Shown here: positions 14,616 to 21,030 of the stretch, piece by piece
Layout: every line of letters begins with the position of its first letter
Numbering within the stretch: position 1 is the stretch's first letter
IMG/VR virus record: IMGVR_UViG_3300027996_000155
Span: 1 to 24,471 of that record
DNA length: 24,471 nt
Reading direction: 5' to 3' (one strand)
Origin: a virus
Notes under the pieces: model-generated
Told to the model about the DNA's origin: nothing
Seen by the model: the letters and a program-made list of their open reading frames with translations, nothing else
The model's database searches: none
Program-made: the position numbers and the translations under genes

Positions 14616-16888
14616 ATGAACAGCAAAAATATATAGAAGTTCTTAGGAGAGTGACCACTCCTGAGATTAAGGTTGCGTTAGATTGTTACAAGCCTAAAAC
14701 TAAAAAGTATGAACCAGGATTTAGGCATAACATTGACATGTACAAATTACACGATGAGAGGACAGCGTGTATTAATGAGGTTATATTTGATTTTGATTAT
14801 TCTAGTTATGTTAAAAATTTTAAACAAGCGCAGAATGTTGTTGAGACATTGAAGATGCGTGGTATTGAACCCTATGTGTGCGCTACAGGCGGAAAGGGGA
14901 TTCACATTCATATATTTTTTGATAAGATTACTTGTAAGCGAGATGAAAATAAAGAACTTCTTAAAGATGCGTTCAGCTATGGGTTGACTTGGAAGCATAT
15001 AAGGTTGTGGCTTTGGAACTCTATCCTTGATGAGGCTGGCATTGAACCTGAACACAGGGGCATGGGCAAACAACTCGATTCATTTCCGATGAACTTTGAC
15101 TACTTCGCGGGTTCTACCCGATTGATCAGAGACATTGGTGGAAGGAAGCATGTTAAGAATAGTGATGGTGAGTGGACTAAATATTACAAAACCTATATTC
15201 CATTAGATGAGTTTACCAAGAAGAAGCCTGTTATAACTAATATTGACCAAGTTAGATTTCCAACCGAGATTAAACTGTTCAAGATTGGTGAGCATGAACT
15301 GTCAGGGTATCTAGAGAACTTCATTAAAGAGGCAAAGGGTAATGAGTTCAGAGAATTTAAGAATGAAAAGCTTCCTGTTAATTATAGAGATCTGGATGGG
15401 GTTGCTAGGATTAGGGAGGGGTTGGGTACAGGTCAAAGAAGCTTGGGTGCATTAACACTATCCATAGCTTGTAAAGTAGATGGTTTGAAGATCGAGGATG
15501 CAACTATTATATTGAAAGAGTATGTTAAGAGCTGTGGGCAGACCCAGCATAAGTTTAGTGAAGGTGAAGCATTACAGTGGTTAGATTGGGTTTACACTCA
15601 AAACAACGTGTTTTGGAGCTGTGCACAGCTCAAAACCCTAGGATTACACAACGAATACGACTGTGAATATTGTAAGTTTAGGCATAAAGACGCGCTGAAG
15701 TTCTTGACAGCCACCGACATACTCAAGAAGATAGAGGAAGTGCTTAACTTCGAGATCGTGGGTGAGATGGAATCCAAGGCATTAATATTCTTATTATTAC
15801 TAAGCAAAGACTTTCCATCTCATACGGGCAAGCCCGATTGGAACATTATCAGTGATCCACAGAGTCAGAATGTTATCCTGAGTGCTGACAGTTCAAGTGG
15901 TAAAACCTATTTGGTGAAAGCTATATTGAAGATGTTTGGCGAGAAAGATGTTGACTACTTTGTTATAAGTAGGATTACCAAGAATGCCATCAACTACTTT
16001 ACAGATGTTAATATGGATGGCAAAATTATATTTATCGAAGAAATGCAAGGACTCGATGATGCAACCTCTCAGTTGAGGTTGTGGATGTCTGAGGGTTGTC
16101 TTACCTTGAACACAGTGGAGAAAGTTAAGAATGATGAAGGTGTTGAAGTGAATACCATGGTCACCAAGACCACCACTGGACAACCTAGTTTTATAACATG
16201 TCAAGCTGAGGGGCTGGTGAATGATCAACTTAATAATAGAAGTTGGGTTTTGAGCACCGATGTGAGTGATGAGCAAACTCAAATGATATTAAATTTTCAG
16301 AATGATATGAACCAAGGCTCGATTAAGATTAACAAAAAGAAAATTAGAATGATATCCGATGCGATGAAGCAATTAAGACCATACCATTTCAAGATACCAT
16401 TTGCAGATCACGCTGCAATGGGAATACCAACTGGTGACATTAGGGTGAGAAGAGATTATCAGAAGTTTTTAACCCTTATCAAATGCAGCGCATACTTACA
16501 CCAGAAACAAAGGCAGATCATTAAAGAGAATGACCAAGAGTTTATAATATGCACCATCCAAGATTATGATATTGCTAGGTTGTACAGCAGTGGTATATTA
16601 GGTGCAACATTCAGTGGTTTGACAATGATACAGCTTAACCTTCTAACCTTCTTAAAGAAGTCCAGTTTTAACATGGAATTTGAAATAAGAGATCTTCAGC
16701 GTAACTTGAACAAGAGCCAACCTTATTGGTATGGTCAGTTAAAACAGCTTGTAGATCTTGGTTACATTTCTTGTGAAAAGAGTATAGGAAAGTCAACAGT
16801 TTACAGTTTAGTTAAGGAAAAAACAGTGAATTTGATCAAACTTCCAACAGGTGAAGAGCTTGCCAAAAAGCTCTTGACTTCTTCTTGA
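14612..16888 (+). CDS. Archaeo-eukaryotic primase fused to an AAA+-type replicative ATPase/helicase
   Basis: A 758-residue replication protein. The N-terminal part is an archaeo-eukaryotic primase: catalytic DFD at 60-62 (VIFDFD) and the nucleotide-binding GGKGIHIHIF at 93-102; an RLIRDIGGRKH block (about 170-180) may give the remaining active-site residues. A cysteine cluster follows (C337, C351, C354), probably a zinc-binding linker. An ATPase core has Walker A SSSGKT (427-432) and Walker B KIIFIEE (471-477), with a RSW...D segment (about 543-550) that could supply the arginine finger. The C-terminus (about 670-740) looks like a winged helix. It should prime and unwind viral DNA. The repeat element right after its stop is a plausible origin for it. 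Confidence 0.85.
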   Translation: MNEQQKYIEVLRRVTTPEIKVALDCYKPKTKKYEPGFRHNIDMYKLHDERTACINEVIFDFDYSSYVKNFKQAQNVVETLKMRGIEPYVCATGGKGIHIHIFFDKITCKRDENKELLKDAFSYGLTWKHIRLWLWNSILDEAGIEPEHRGMGKQLDSFPMNFDYFAGSTRLIRDIGGRKHVKNSDGEWTKYYKTYIPLDEFTKKKPVITNIDQVRFPTEIKLFKIGEHELSGYLENFIKEAKGNEFREFKNEKLPVNYRDLDGVARIREGLGTGQRSLGALTLSIACKVDGLKIEDATIILKEYVKSCGQTQHKFSEGEALQWLDWVYTQNNVFWSCAQLKTLGLHNEYDCEYCKFRHKDALKFLTATDILKKIEEVLNFEIVGEMESKALIFLLLLSKDFPSHTGKPDWNIISDPQSQNVILSADSSSGKTYLVKAILKMFGEKDVDYFVISRITKNAINYFTDVNMDGKIIFIEEMQGLDDATSQLRLWMSEGCLTLNTVEKVKNDEGVEVNTMVTKTTTGQPSFITCQAEGLVNDQLNNRSWVLSTDVSDEQTQMILNFQNDMNQGSIKINKKKIRMISDAMKQLRPYHFKIPFADHAAMGIPTGDIRVRRDYQKFLTLIKCSAYLHQKQRQIIKENDQEFIICTIQDYDIARLYSSGILGATFSGLTMIQLNLLTFLKKSSFNMEFEIRDLQRNLNKSQPYWYGQLKQLVDLGYISCEKSIGKSTVYSLVKEKTVNLIKLPTGEELAKKLLTSS

Positions 16889-16901
16889 ATATATATATTA
16901 C

Positions 16902-17200
16902 AAGTGCCGACCTATAACGAGCTTGAAAAAAACCGACCTATTACTCTTTGGTAATAATACTTTTACAAAAGCGATATTACCAAGAGGTAGTACAGAGGTT
17001 TTTCAAAACCTCGTTATAGGTCGACCTTCATGCTACCCGAATTCAATAGGAAGGGCGGTTGAGTACCTATTACAACACCTTATGAGAGTGGTCACGCAAA
17101 AATGATCGATATATATTTATACTATATATACTACTTATATTTATGGATCGATTATTCTCAAGTCGCTCATCTCATAGCGTGTTGTAATAGGTCGGCACTT
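16902..17200. repeat. Repeat-rich AT-rich element, candidate replication origin (alternative: MITE-like element)
   Basis: Five copies of a core CGACCTATWAC-like motif lie here in mixed orientation: + at 16902-16921, + at 16933-16944, - at 17010-17023, + at 17065-17079, and - at 17179-17200. The outer pair forms terminal inverted repeats (AAGTGCCGACCTAT/ATAGGTCGGCACTT). Copies 1 and 3 share a 14-base inverted match through CGAG; copies 4 and 5 share another through ACAACAC. Internally there is a perfect 8-bp hairpin GAGGTTTT/AAAACCTC at 16995-17012 and an AT-rich block (17111-17145) bounded by ATCGAT at 17105-17110 and 17147-17152. Iterons beside an unwinding-like AT block next to the replication protein suggest an origin. 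Confidence 0.55.
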
Positions 17201-17231
17201 CAAACATATAGGTTGTAACATATAAACTCAA

Positions 17232-17250
17232 GGGTATAAATATATATAAG
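17232..17250 (+). promoter_or_regulatory. Archaeal-type promoter (purine-rich BRE plus TATA box)
   Basis: AAGGG precedes TATAAATATATATAAG. The distance to ATG 17287 (about 40-50 bases) fits a short leader with the GGAGG ribosome binding site at 17275-17279. It would drive the RHH-like gene and the RNA ligase behind it. Confidence 0.55.
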
Positions 17251-17286
17251 CTAGTAGTAGCATCAACATGGTATGGAGGTGCTAAG

Positions 17287-17415
17287 ATGGTGAAAAGAAT
17301 TTTTGTAATTGTGGATGATCCCGAGCACGAAAGATATGTTAAAGCCAAGGGGTTTAGAACTTGGAAAGATGTGATTGAAAGGGGTGTGGAAAGCATTGAA
17401 AATGATGATCAATGA
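17287..17415 (+). CDS. Small RHH-like regulator candidate
   Basis: A 42-residue protein with GGAGG at the correct spacing. KRIFVIVDDPEHERYVKAKGFRTWKDVIERGVES gives a beta strand followed by two helices, consistent with a minimal RHH or similar dimeric DNA-binding fold, though without a canonical signature. It overlaps the RNA ligase start and lies next to the candidate origin, so it may regulate replication or this operon. Confidence 0.45.
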   Translation: MVKRIFVIVDDPEHERYVKAKGFRTWKDVIERGVESIENDDQ

Positions 17416-18007
17416 TATGCCAAAACTACACTCTCCCTTTGTTAGAAAGATGATTGACAAGAGGTATGTTGTTACACCAGAAATAGATGAAGATTTTAAA
17501 TGGGTGTTTGAAGATGATGAGGTGATAGCAACTGAAAAGCTGGATGGGACTAATGTCAGTATAATTATTGAGAATGGTAAGGTGACAAGAGTTTTTAACC
17601 GAAAGAATGAAATCCAAATATTTGGTTCCAAACAACGATTTATAATTGAAGGTGTTATGAATGCGTTTGATCGTGGGTATTGTAATTTTACTGATGGGCA
17701 ATATTTCGGTGAAGTGATAGGTCCGAAGTTGCAGAAAAACCCGTTGGGGTCAAAGGAACATTTATGGATTCCATTTGAAAAGGTCAGAAAGAGTTATTCA
17801 TATAAATCATGGGGCAAATATCCTAAAGATTTTGATAATATATCAACATGGTTCAAAGATGATTTGTTTAGTTTGTTTGTAAGACAAAGATCGGGCAAAG
17901 TGATCAAACCTGAAGGTATTGTCTTTTACCAACCATCAACTGGAAAGATGGCGAAACTTAGAGTTGATATGTTTGATTGGTTTGAAGGAAAGAGGCATCG
18001 AAAATGA
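17402..18007 (+). CDS. RNA ligase family nucleotidyltransferase
   Basis: A 201-residue protein from ATG 17402 (ATGs at 17405 and 17417 are possible). It shows the covalent nucleotidyltransferase motifs in order: motif I EKLDGTN with catalytic Lys46 (45-51), an NRK segment (66-68), motif III-like FGEVIG (102-107), motif IV EGIVF (171-175) and motif V KMAKLR (182-187). This is the RNA-ligase type core, which seals nicked or broken RNA using ATP. The length is close to a catalytic core only; no C-terminal domain is present, so a partner may be needed. It is followed by a zinc ribbon and a tRNA-like gene, which suggests tRNA repair or splicing. A role in DNA sealing cannot be excluded. Confidence 0.75.
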   Translation: MMINDMPKLHSPFVRKMIDKRYVVTPEIDEDFKWVFEDDEVIATEKLDGTNVSIIIENGKVTRVFNRKNEIQIFGSKQRFIIEGVMNAFDRGYCNFTDGQYFGEVIGPKLQKNPLGSKEHLWIPFEKVRKSYSYKSWGKYPKDFDNISTWFKDDLFSLFVRQRSGKVIKPEGIVFYQPSTGKMAKLRVDMFDWFEGKRHRK

Positions 18008-18120
18008 TGATTTATAGATGCCTTGGGTGTGATGGTGATTGCTACCAAACCAAGGAAGATGAAGATGTTTACATTTGTATCGAGTGTGGAGCTACATTTG
18101 ATATTGATGATTACTTATAG
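18004..18120 (+). CDS. Small zinc-ribbon protein next to RNA ligase
   Basis: A 38-residue protein whose ATG overlaps the ligase stop. CLGC near the N-terminus and CIEC about 16 residues later make a single zinc ribbon, followed by an acidic tail (FDIDDYL). Coupling to the ligase suggests an accessory nucleic-acid-binding subunit, but it has no other features. Its stop codon coincides with the first bases of the tRNA-like gene. Confidence 0.55.
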   Translation: MMIYRCLGCDGDCYQTKEDEDVYICIECGATFDIDDYL

Positions 18121-18219
18121 TGGGGTAGCTCAGTCTGGTCGAGCGCAGGACAGCACCATCATAAAATATCTTGATGGTCCGTAAAGCCTGAGACACTGGT
18201 TCAAATCCAGTCCCCATAT
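18119..18219 (+). tRNA. tRNA-like gene with an oversized anticodon arm
   Basis: A canonical D-arm (TAGCTCAG...GAGC, stem 18128-18131/18141-18144) and T-arm (ACTGG-TTCAAAT-CCAGT, 18195-18211) are present, with an acceptor stem of about six pairs (GTGGGG with CCCCAT); the first pair is A-A. The anticodon stem CAGG/CCTG (18146-18149/18187-18190) is separated by about 37 bases, some 28 more than normal. The extra part folds into a hairpin (ACCATCA 18155-18161 / TGATGGT 18172-18178). An intron is likely, but no canonical bulge-helix-bulge or U33 context could be set, so the anticodon is not assigned. CCA is not encoded. The shared leader of the next gene begins at its 3' end. Confidence 0.6.
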
Positions 18220-18249
18220 CATAGTCACGGCGAAAGCCAAGACAGGAGA
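18219..18249 (+). promoter_or_regulatory. Shared leader element, copy 1 (GNRA-type hairpin before the ribosome binding site)
   Basis: TCATAGTCACGGCGAAAGC is followed at once by CAAGACAGGAGA. GGC-GAAA-GCC forms a GNRA tetraloop hairpin, extended by GTC/GAC across a small internal loop, and the AGGAG ribosome binding site follows. The same two blocks occur before the gene at 18657. Here it directly abuts the tRNA-like 3' end. Confidence 0.6.
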
Positions 18250-18256
18250 AAAAAAG

Positions 18257-18514
18257 ATGGAAACAAAAAGCAGATATGAAGTGTTTGCTCAACTAGAAGA
18301 GCAAAAAAGAAAGTATATTATTGAAAGAGATTCATTCGCTGGGTATATTTCAAACAAAGCCAGACAAATAAAACAGTTGAAAAGACAGCTTGAAGATCTG
18401 GAAGAAGAAAGAGCAGAGATAATATCACAAAAGGCTGAAAGAGAAGCTATGCTTAATAAGTTGATAGCGTCCATAGACAAAAGCATGGAAGATTTCAATT
18501 CAGGTAAAAAATAA
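18257..18514 (+). CDS. Coiled-coil protein, unknown
   Basis: An 85-residue protein with the shared leader and an AGGAGA ribosome binding site. Almost the entire chain is charged and heptad-like (ARQIKQLKRQLEDLEEERAEII..., about residues 33-72), so a long parallel or antiparallel coiled coil is expected. No cysteine or membrane segment. It sits between the tRNA-like gene and an OB-fold candidate and shares a leader with the latter, implying joint regulation, possibly as DNA/RNA-metabolism partners. Confidence 0.6.
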   Translation: METKSRYEVFAQLEEQKRKYIIERDSFAGYISNKARQIKQLKRQLEDLEEERAEIISQKAEREAMLNKLIASIDKSMEDFNSGKK

Positions 18515-18515
18515 T

Positions 18516-18599
18516 AATCTCAGAAAAAACAAATAAAAATTTAGCCCCTGCCTGAGATTCCACCGATATAGGTATATAAAAACATCTGGAAAGCAGGGG
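18516..18599 (+). ncRNA. Candidate H-type pseudoknot RNA
   Basis: Two interlocked perfect helices are visible. Stem 1 is AATCTCAG (18516-18523) with CTGAGATT (18552-18559). Stem 2 is CCCCTGC (18545-18551) with GCAGGGG (18593-18599). The second strand of stem 1 follows the first strand of stem 2 with no gap, allowing coaxial stacking. The first loop is A-rich. A nested TTCCA/TGGAA helix (18558-18562/18587-18591) partly competes with stem 1. It starts just after the coiled-coil stop and ends just before leader copy 2. A TATA-like TATATAAAA (18573-18581) inside it could instead be a promoter. Confidence 0.5.
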
Positions 18600-18606
18600 A
18601 TGCTTT

Positions 18607-18649
18607 TCATAGTCACGGCGAAAGCAGAAAGCTAAGTCAAGACAGGAGA
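18607..18649 (+). promoter_or_regulatory. Shared leader element, copy 2
   Basis: The same 19-base block TCATAGTCACGGCGAAAGC (18607-18625) and the same 12-base block CAAGACAGGAGA (18638-18649) as copy 1, separated here by a 12-base insert AGAAAGCTAAGT. The ribosome binding site within it precedes the ATG at 18657. Conservation of both blocks despite the insert points to a functional leader. Confidence 0.6.
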
Positions 18650-18656
18650 CAAGAAA

Positions 18657-18992
18657 ATGAGTATAAGTTGGAGTGAGGCAACAGCCTCAGACAGATTTGT
18701 TGGGTTCGAAGAGAACGAAGACAAGGTTCTGGTTATCCATAACTGGAAATTAGAAGAAGTTGAAAAGTTTGGTAAGAAGGGAATCGAGTTCTCTGCAGAA
18801 GTTGTTGAAGAGGATGGCAAAGATTTGACTGGATTAGAAGAGCCAAAACTATTGACAACTACAAGCAGAAGACTGAAGAAAGCTTTGAGACCATTGGTTG
18901 AGAATGCAGATCCGAAGACGCCACTGAAAATTAAAGTGCTAAAGATCGGTGATAAGTTTGACACCCAGTACAGTGTCAAGCTGGTGAAGTGA
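18657..18992 (+). CDS. Putative OB-fold single-stranded-DNA-binding protein
   Basis: A 111-residue protein. Beta strands alternate with a central helix: KVLVIHNWKLEEVEKFGKKGIEFSAEVVEEDG (about 23-54), then EPKLLTTTSRRLKKALRPLVEN (about 61-82), then LKIKVLKIGDKFDTQYSVKLVK. The pattern, with a TTTSRRL-type segment and a final strand pair, resembles small OB-fold ssDNA-binding proteins of archaeal and phage replicons. A position among primase-ATPase, polymerase and nuclease genes agrees. No diagnostic residues prove DNA binding; another small beta-barrel factor is possible. Its stop lies in the strand of the following hairpin. Confidence 0.5.
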   Translation: MSISWSEATASDRFVGFEENEDKVLVIHNWKLEEVEKFGKKGIEFSAEVVEEDGKDLTGLEEPKLLTTTSRRLKKALRPLVENADPKTPLKIKVLKIGDKFDTQYSVKLVK

Positions 18993-19010
18993 GGGGGTAT
19001 TCCCCCACTT
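18987..19010 (+). terminator. GC-rich stem-loop between OB-fold gene and methyltransferase gene
   Basis: AAGT-(GA)-GGGGG-TATT-CCCCC-ACTT gives a 9-bp stem with a GA bulge and a tetraloop. It overlaps the preceding stop codon. It is followed by TTTATAAC, a TATA-like box. Possible terminator or processing site; function is inferred. Confidence 0.4.
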
Positions 19011-19028
19011 TATAACATGGAGGTTAAA

Positions 19029-19664
19029 ATGATAGGTGAAAAAAGTCAATTAGAATATTTATTTAAAAGACAAAAGAATTATGATAGAAAATATGGTATG
19101 TTTGTTAATATCATAGAAAGTGTGGTTGGTCAAGAGATTGATGTGCTTGAATTGTTTGGTGGTGTTGGCATACAAACTTATTTGCTGGATTTGTTTACCA
19201 AGCCAAAGTTTCATACAGTGGTTGAAAGGGACGAACACTGTTTAAGAATATTGGGTTATTTTAACAAAAACAAAGATGTGATTGAAGGTGATGCATTTGA
19301 ATATGATCATGACTTTGAATATGACTTGGCAATATTAGACTCTGGAATGAATAAGAGTAACACTGACAAGCACATTAAACTATTGAAGAATGTGAAAGCC
19401 AAGAAGATCATCATTACAGAGACAGGCGTGTACAATGTTAAGTTTCATAAAGATCTTACTTATGAACAGTATTATAAGAATGTTGCAAAGAGGTTGCAAA
19501 GTGCGGGGTTCAAGGTTGAGCGTATAGTCTATGAATGTAACTTTGGGATGATACTGATCAACCAAGAGCATCAAGGTGGGCTGATCATTGAAAAGAATAC
19601 ATACACCAACCTATGTTGGCGTGATTATGTAGAGCTTATCAAGGACGAGGCATACGATGAGTGA
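19029..19664 (+). CDS. SAM-dependent methyltransferase, substrate unknown
   Basis: A 211-residue Rossmann-fold methyltransferase. ATG 19029 is preferred because GGAGG (19019-19023) sits about 5 bases upstream; a further ATG at 19017 would place the start over that site. Motif I is VLELFGGVGIQT (39-50), motif II ends in an acidic VVERDEH, and a GDAFEYD...YDLAILDSG stretch fits motifs III/IV. There is no DPPY or PCQ motif, so it is not a standard DNA adenine or cytosine-C5 enzyme, and its target is unclear (nucleic acid, protein or small molecule). It overlaps the radical SAM gene by 8 bases, which suggests a joint reaction. Confidence 0.7.
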   Translation: MIGEKSQLEYLFKRQKNYDRKYGMFVNIIESVVGQEIDVLELFGGVGIQTYLLDLFTKPKFHTVVERDEHCLRILGYFNKNKDVIEGDAFEYDHDFEYDLAILDSGMNKSNTDKHIKLLKNVKAKKIIITETGVYNVKFHKDLTYEQYYKNVAKRLQSAGFKVERIVYECNFGMILINQEHQGGLIIEKNTYTNLCWRDYVELIKDEAYDE

Positions 19665-21018
19665 TGTTTACTCAATGCCATTGAGTGTCACTTCGCAATT
19701 TTATTTTTGTCCAATGCCATTGAGGTTAGACACTTACAGCGGATGCACTAATAACTGCTTGTATTGCTTTGCAAACAACAGCATGCAGAAGTACATGAAC
19801 ACTGATGGTGATGTTAAGCTGGCAACCTTACACGATGATGAGTTTGTTAAGGCGTCAACATTACAACACGTCAAGAAGTATTTTGACATTGCATTCGAAG
19901 GTGCACCCAACAATTTTAAAGAACAAGAGGGGTGTGCGATTGAAGCACTTAGGAGAAGGATACCCATACACTTCGGTGGAATGAGTGATCCCTTCCAACC
20001 CAAAGAGAAGAAGTCAAGGGTGACATTAGAGGTTCTCAAGCTTCTTAAAAGTTACAACTATCCAGTTGTACTCTCAACCAAATGTAAGCTTATCATGGAA
20101 CCCGAGTACAGAGAGATCATTGACGATTATGAAAACTTTGGCTTGCAGGTCAGTCTGATTGATACTAGGCAAGAGGTCATGGATCTTATTGAGCCAGGAG
20201 TTGGTAAGAATAGTGTACAGGATCGGCTTGATATCTTAGAAACTTACAAACACAAATGGACAGCAATCAGGATACAGCCTGTCATCATTAACCTTAATGA
20301 GCCAATCATTCCCGACCTACTACAGAAGTGTAAAGATCGAGATGTCAACCACGCGGTGGTTGAAGGGTTGAAGTTCATGAACTCTAACAAGACAGCTAAT
20401 ATTGTTATAAGTAAAGCATTCAAGAAGATTACAGGCGAAAGCTTTGACTTGGCTGCGCACTACAAAGCGATTGGTGGAAAGGTGAGTGGTAATGATATTG
20501 AACTGCCGACATGGCGTAAGAATGTGTATGTTAAGAAGTTTAAGAAGGTGTGTAAAGATCTGGGCATCACTTACGGGGCTGCTGATAATGATCTAAGGCT
20601 CGAGGGTGAAACTCCGTGTTGTTGTGGCAATGAACAAATGCCAGGATATGATAATGTTTGCAAACATAACATTGGATATGCGGTGTTCAGAGCCAAAGCG
20701 AAAGGGGTGCCAATCACTTATGACCTGATTAAAGATGAATGGTTCTGGAAGGGTGACTTTAGAATGATAATTTCACAGGACAAACTTTCAAGGAAGCTTG
20801 GGCGTAGAGCCACGAGGGACGATTCAAACATTCCGTTGATGGAATGCTTCATGAAACAGTGGAACAACAATGGAAAGAATAGTCCTTGCCAGCATTGTTC
20901 AGTGAAAAAAAGGCAAAAGCTTGATGAAGATGGTAACAAGACCTATATATTTAAAGATGATGGAGAGATGAAAGAGTTATTGAAACCAATCAACCAAAAG
21001 ACATTGTTCAGTTTTTAG
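19657..21018 (+). CDS. Radical SAM protein, SPL/DNA-photolyase-like (COG1533 type)
   Basis: A 453-residue protein. The radical SAM cluster motif is CTNNCLYC (C30, C34, C37), binding a [4Fe-4S] centre. The flanking sequence DTYSGC...FANN and a downstream FGGMSDPFQPKEKKSRVTLEVLKLL...VVLSTK (about 106-142) are hallmarks of the spore-photoproduct-lyase-related group. Two extra Cys groups occur in the C-terminal part: CCC at 321-323 with C335, and CQHC at 411-414, perhaps a second metal or Fe-S site. Family members repair or modify nucleic acids; the reaction here is unknown. The gene overlaps the methyltransferase and precedes PolB. Confidence 0.8.
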   Translation: MSDVYSMPLSVTSQFYFCPMPLRLDTYSGCTNNCLYCFANNSMQKYMNTDGDVKLATLHDDEFVKASTLQHVKKYFDIAFEGAPNNFKEQEGCAIEALRRRIPIHFGGMSDPFQPKEKKSRVTLEVLKLLKSYNYPVVLSTKCKLIMEPEYREIIDDYENFGLQVSLIDTRQEVMDLIEPGVGKNSVQDRLDILETYKHKWTAIRIQPVIINLNEPIIPDLLQKCKDRDVNHAVVEGLKFMNSNKTANIVISKAFKKITGESFDLAAHYKAIGGKVSGNDIELPTWRKNVYVKKFKKVCKDLGITYGAADNDLRLEGETPCCCGNEQMPGYDNVCKHNIGYAVFRAKAKGVPITYDLIKDEWFWKGDFRMIISQDKLSRKLGRRATRDDSNIPLMECFMKQWNNNGKNSPCQHCSVKKRQKLDEDGNKTYIFKDDGEMKELLKPINQKTLFSF

Positions 21019-21030
21019 AGGAGGTGAAAC

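Larger units (their letters stand above)
16889..17286. other. 398-base non-coding region: repeat element plus promoter
   Basis: There is no convincing gene between the primase-ATPase stop and ATG 17287; one short frame at 16923-17105 overlaps the repeats and has no good start signal. The interval holds the repeat-rich element (16902-17200) and then a strong TATA region (17221-17250). Confidence 0.7.

Noticed and set aside
15893-16282. A 129-codon minus-strand frame opposite the ATPase domain
   Set aside because: It is the shadow of Walker A/B coding sequence on the + strand; no independent evidence.
16923-17105. A 60-codon + strand frame within the repeat element
   Set aside because: It runs through the inverted repeats and the hairpin, lacks a ribosome binding site, and shows no protein-like pattern.
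16902-17200. CRISPR array
   Set aside because: The repeated units are in mixed orientation, unequally spaced and few; there are no regular spacers and no cas genes in the window.
20435-20450. A third copy of the shared leader (GGCGAAAGC within the radical SAM gene)
   Set aside because: Only nine bases match, inside coding sequence, and the flanking blocks are absent.
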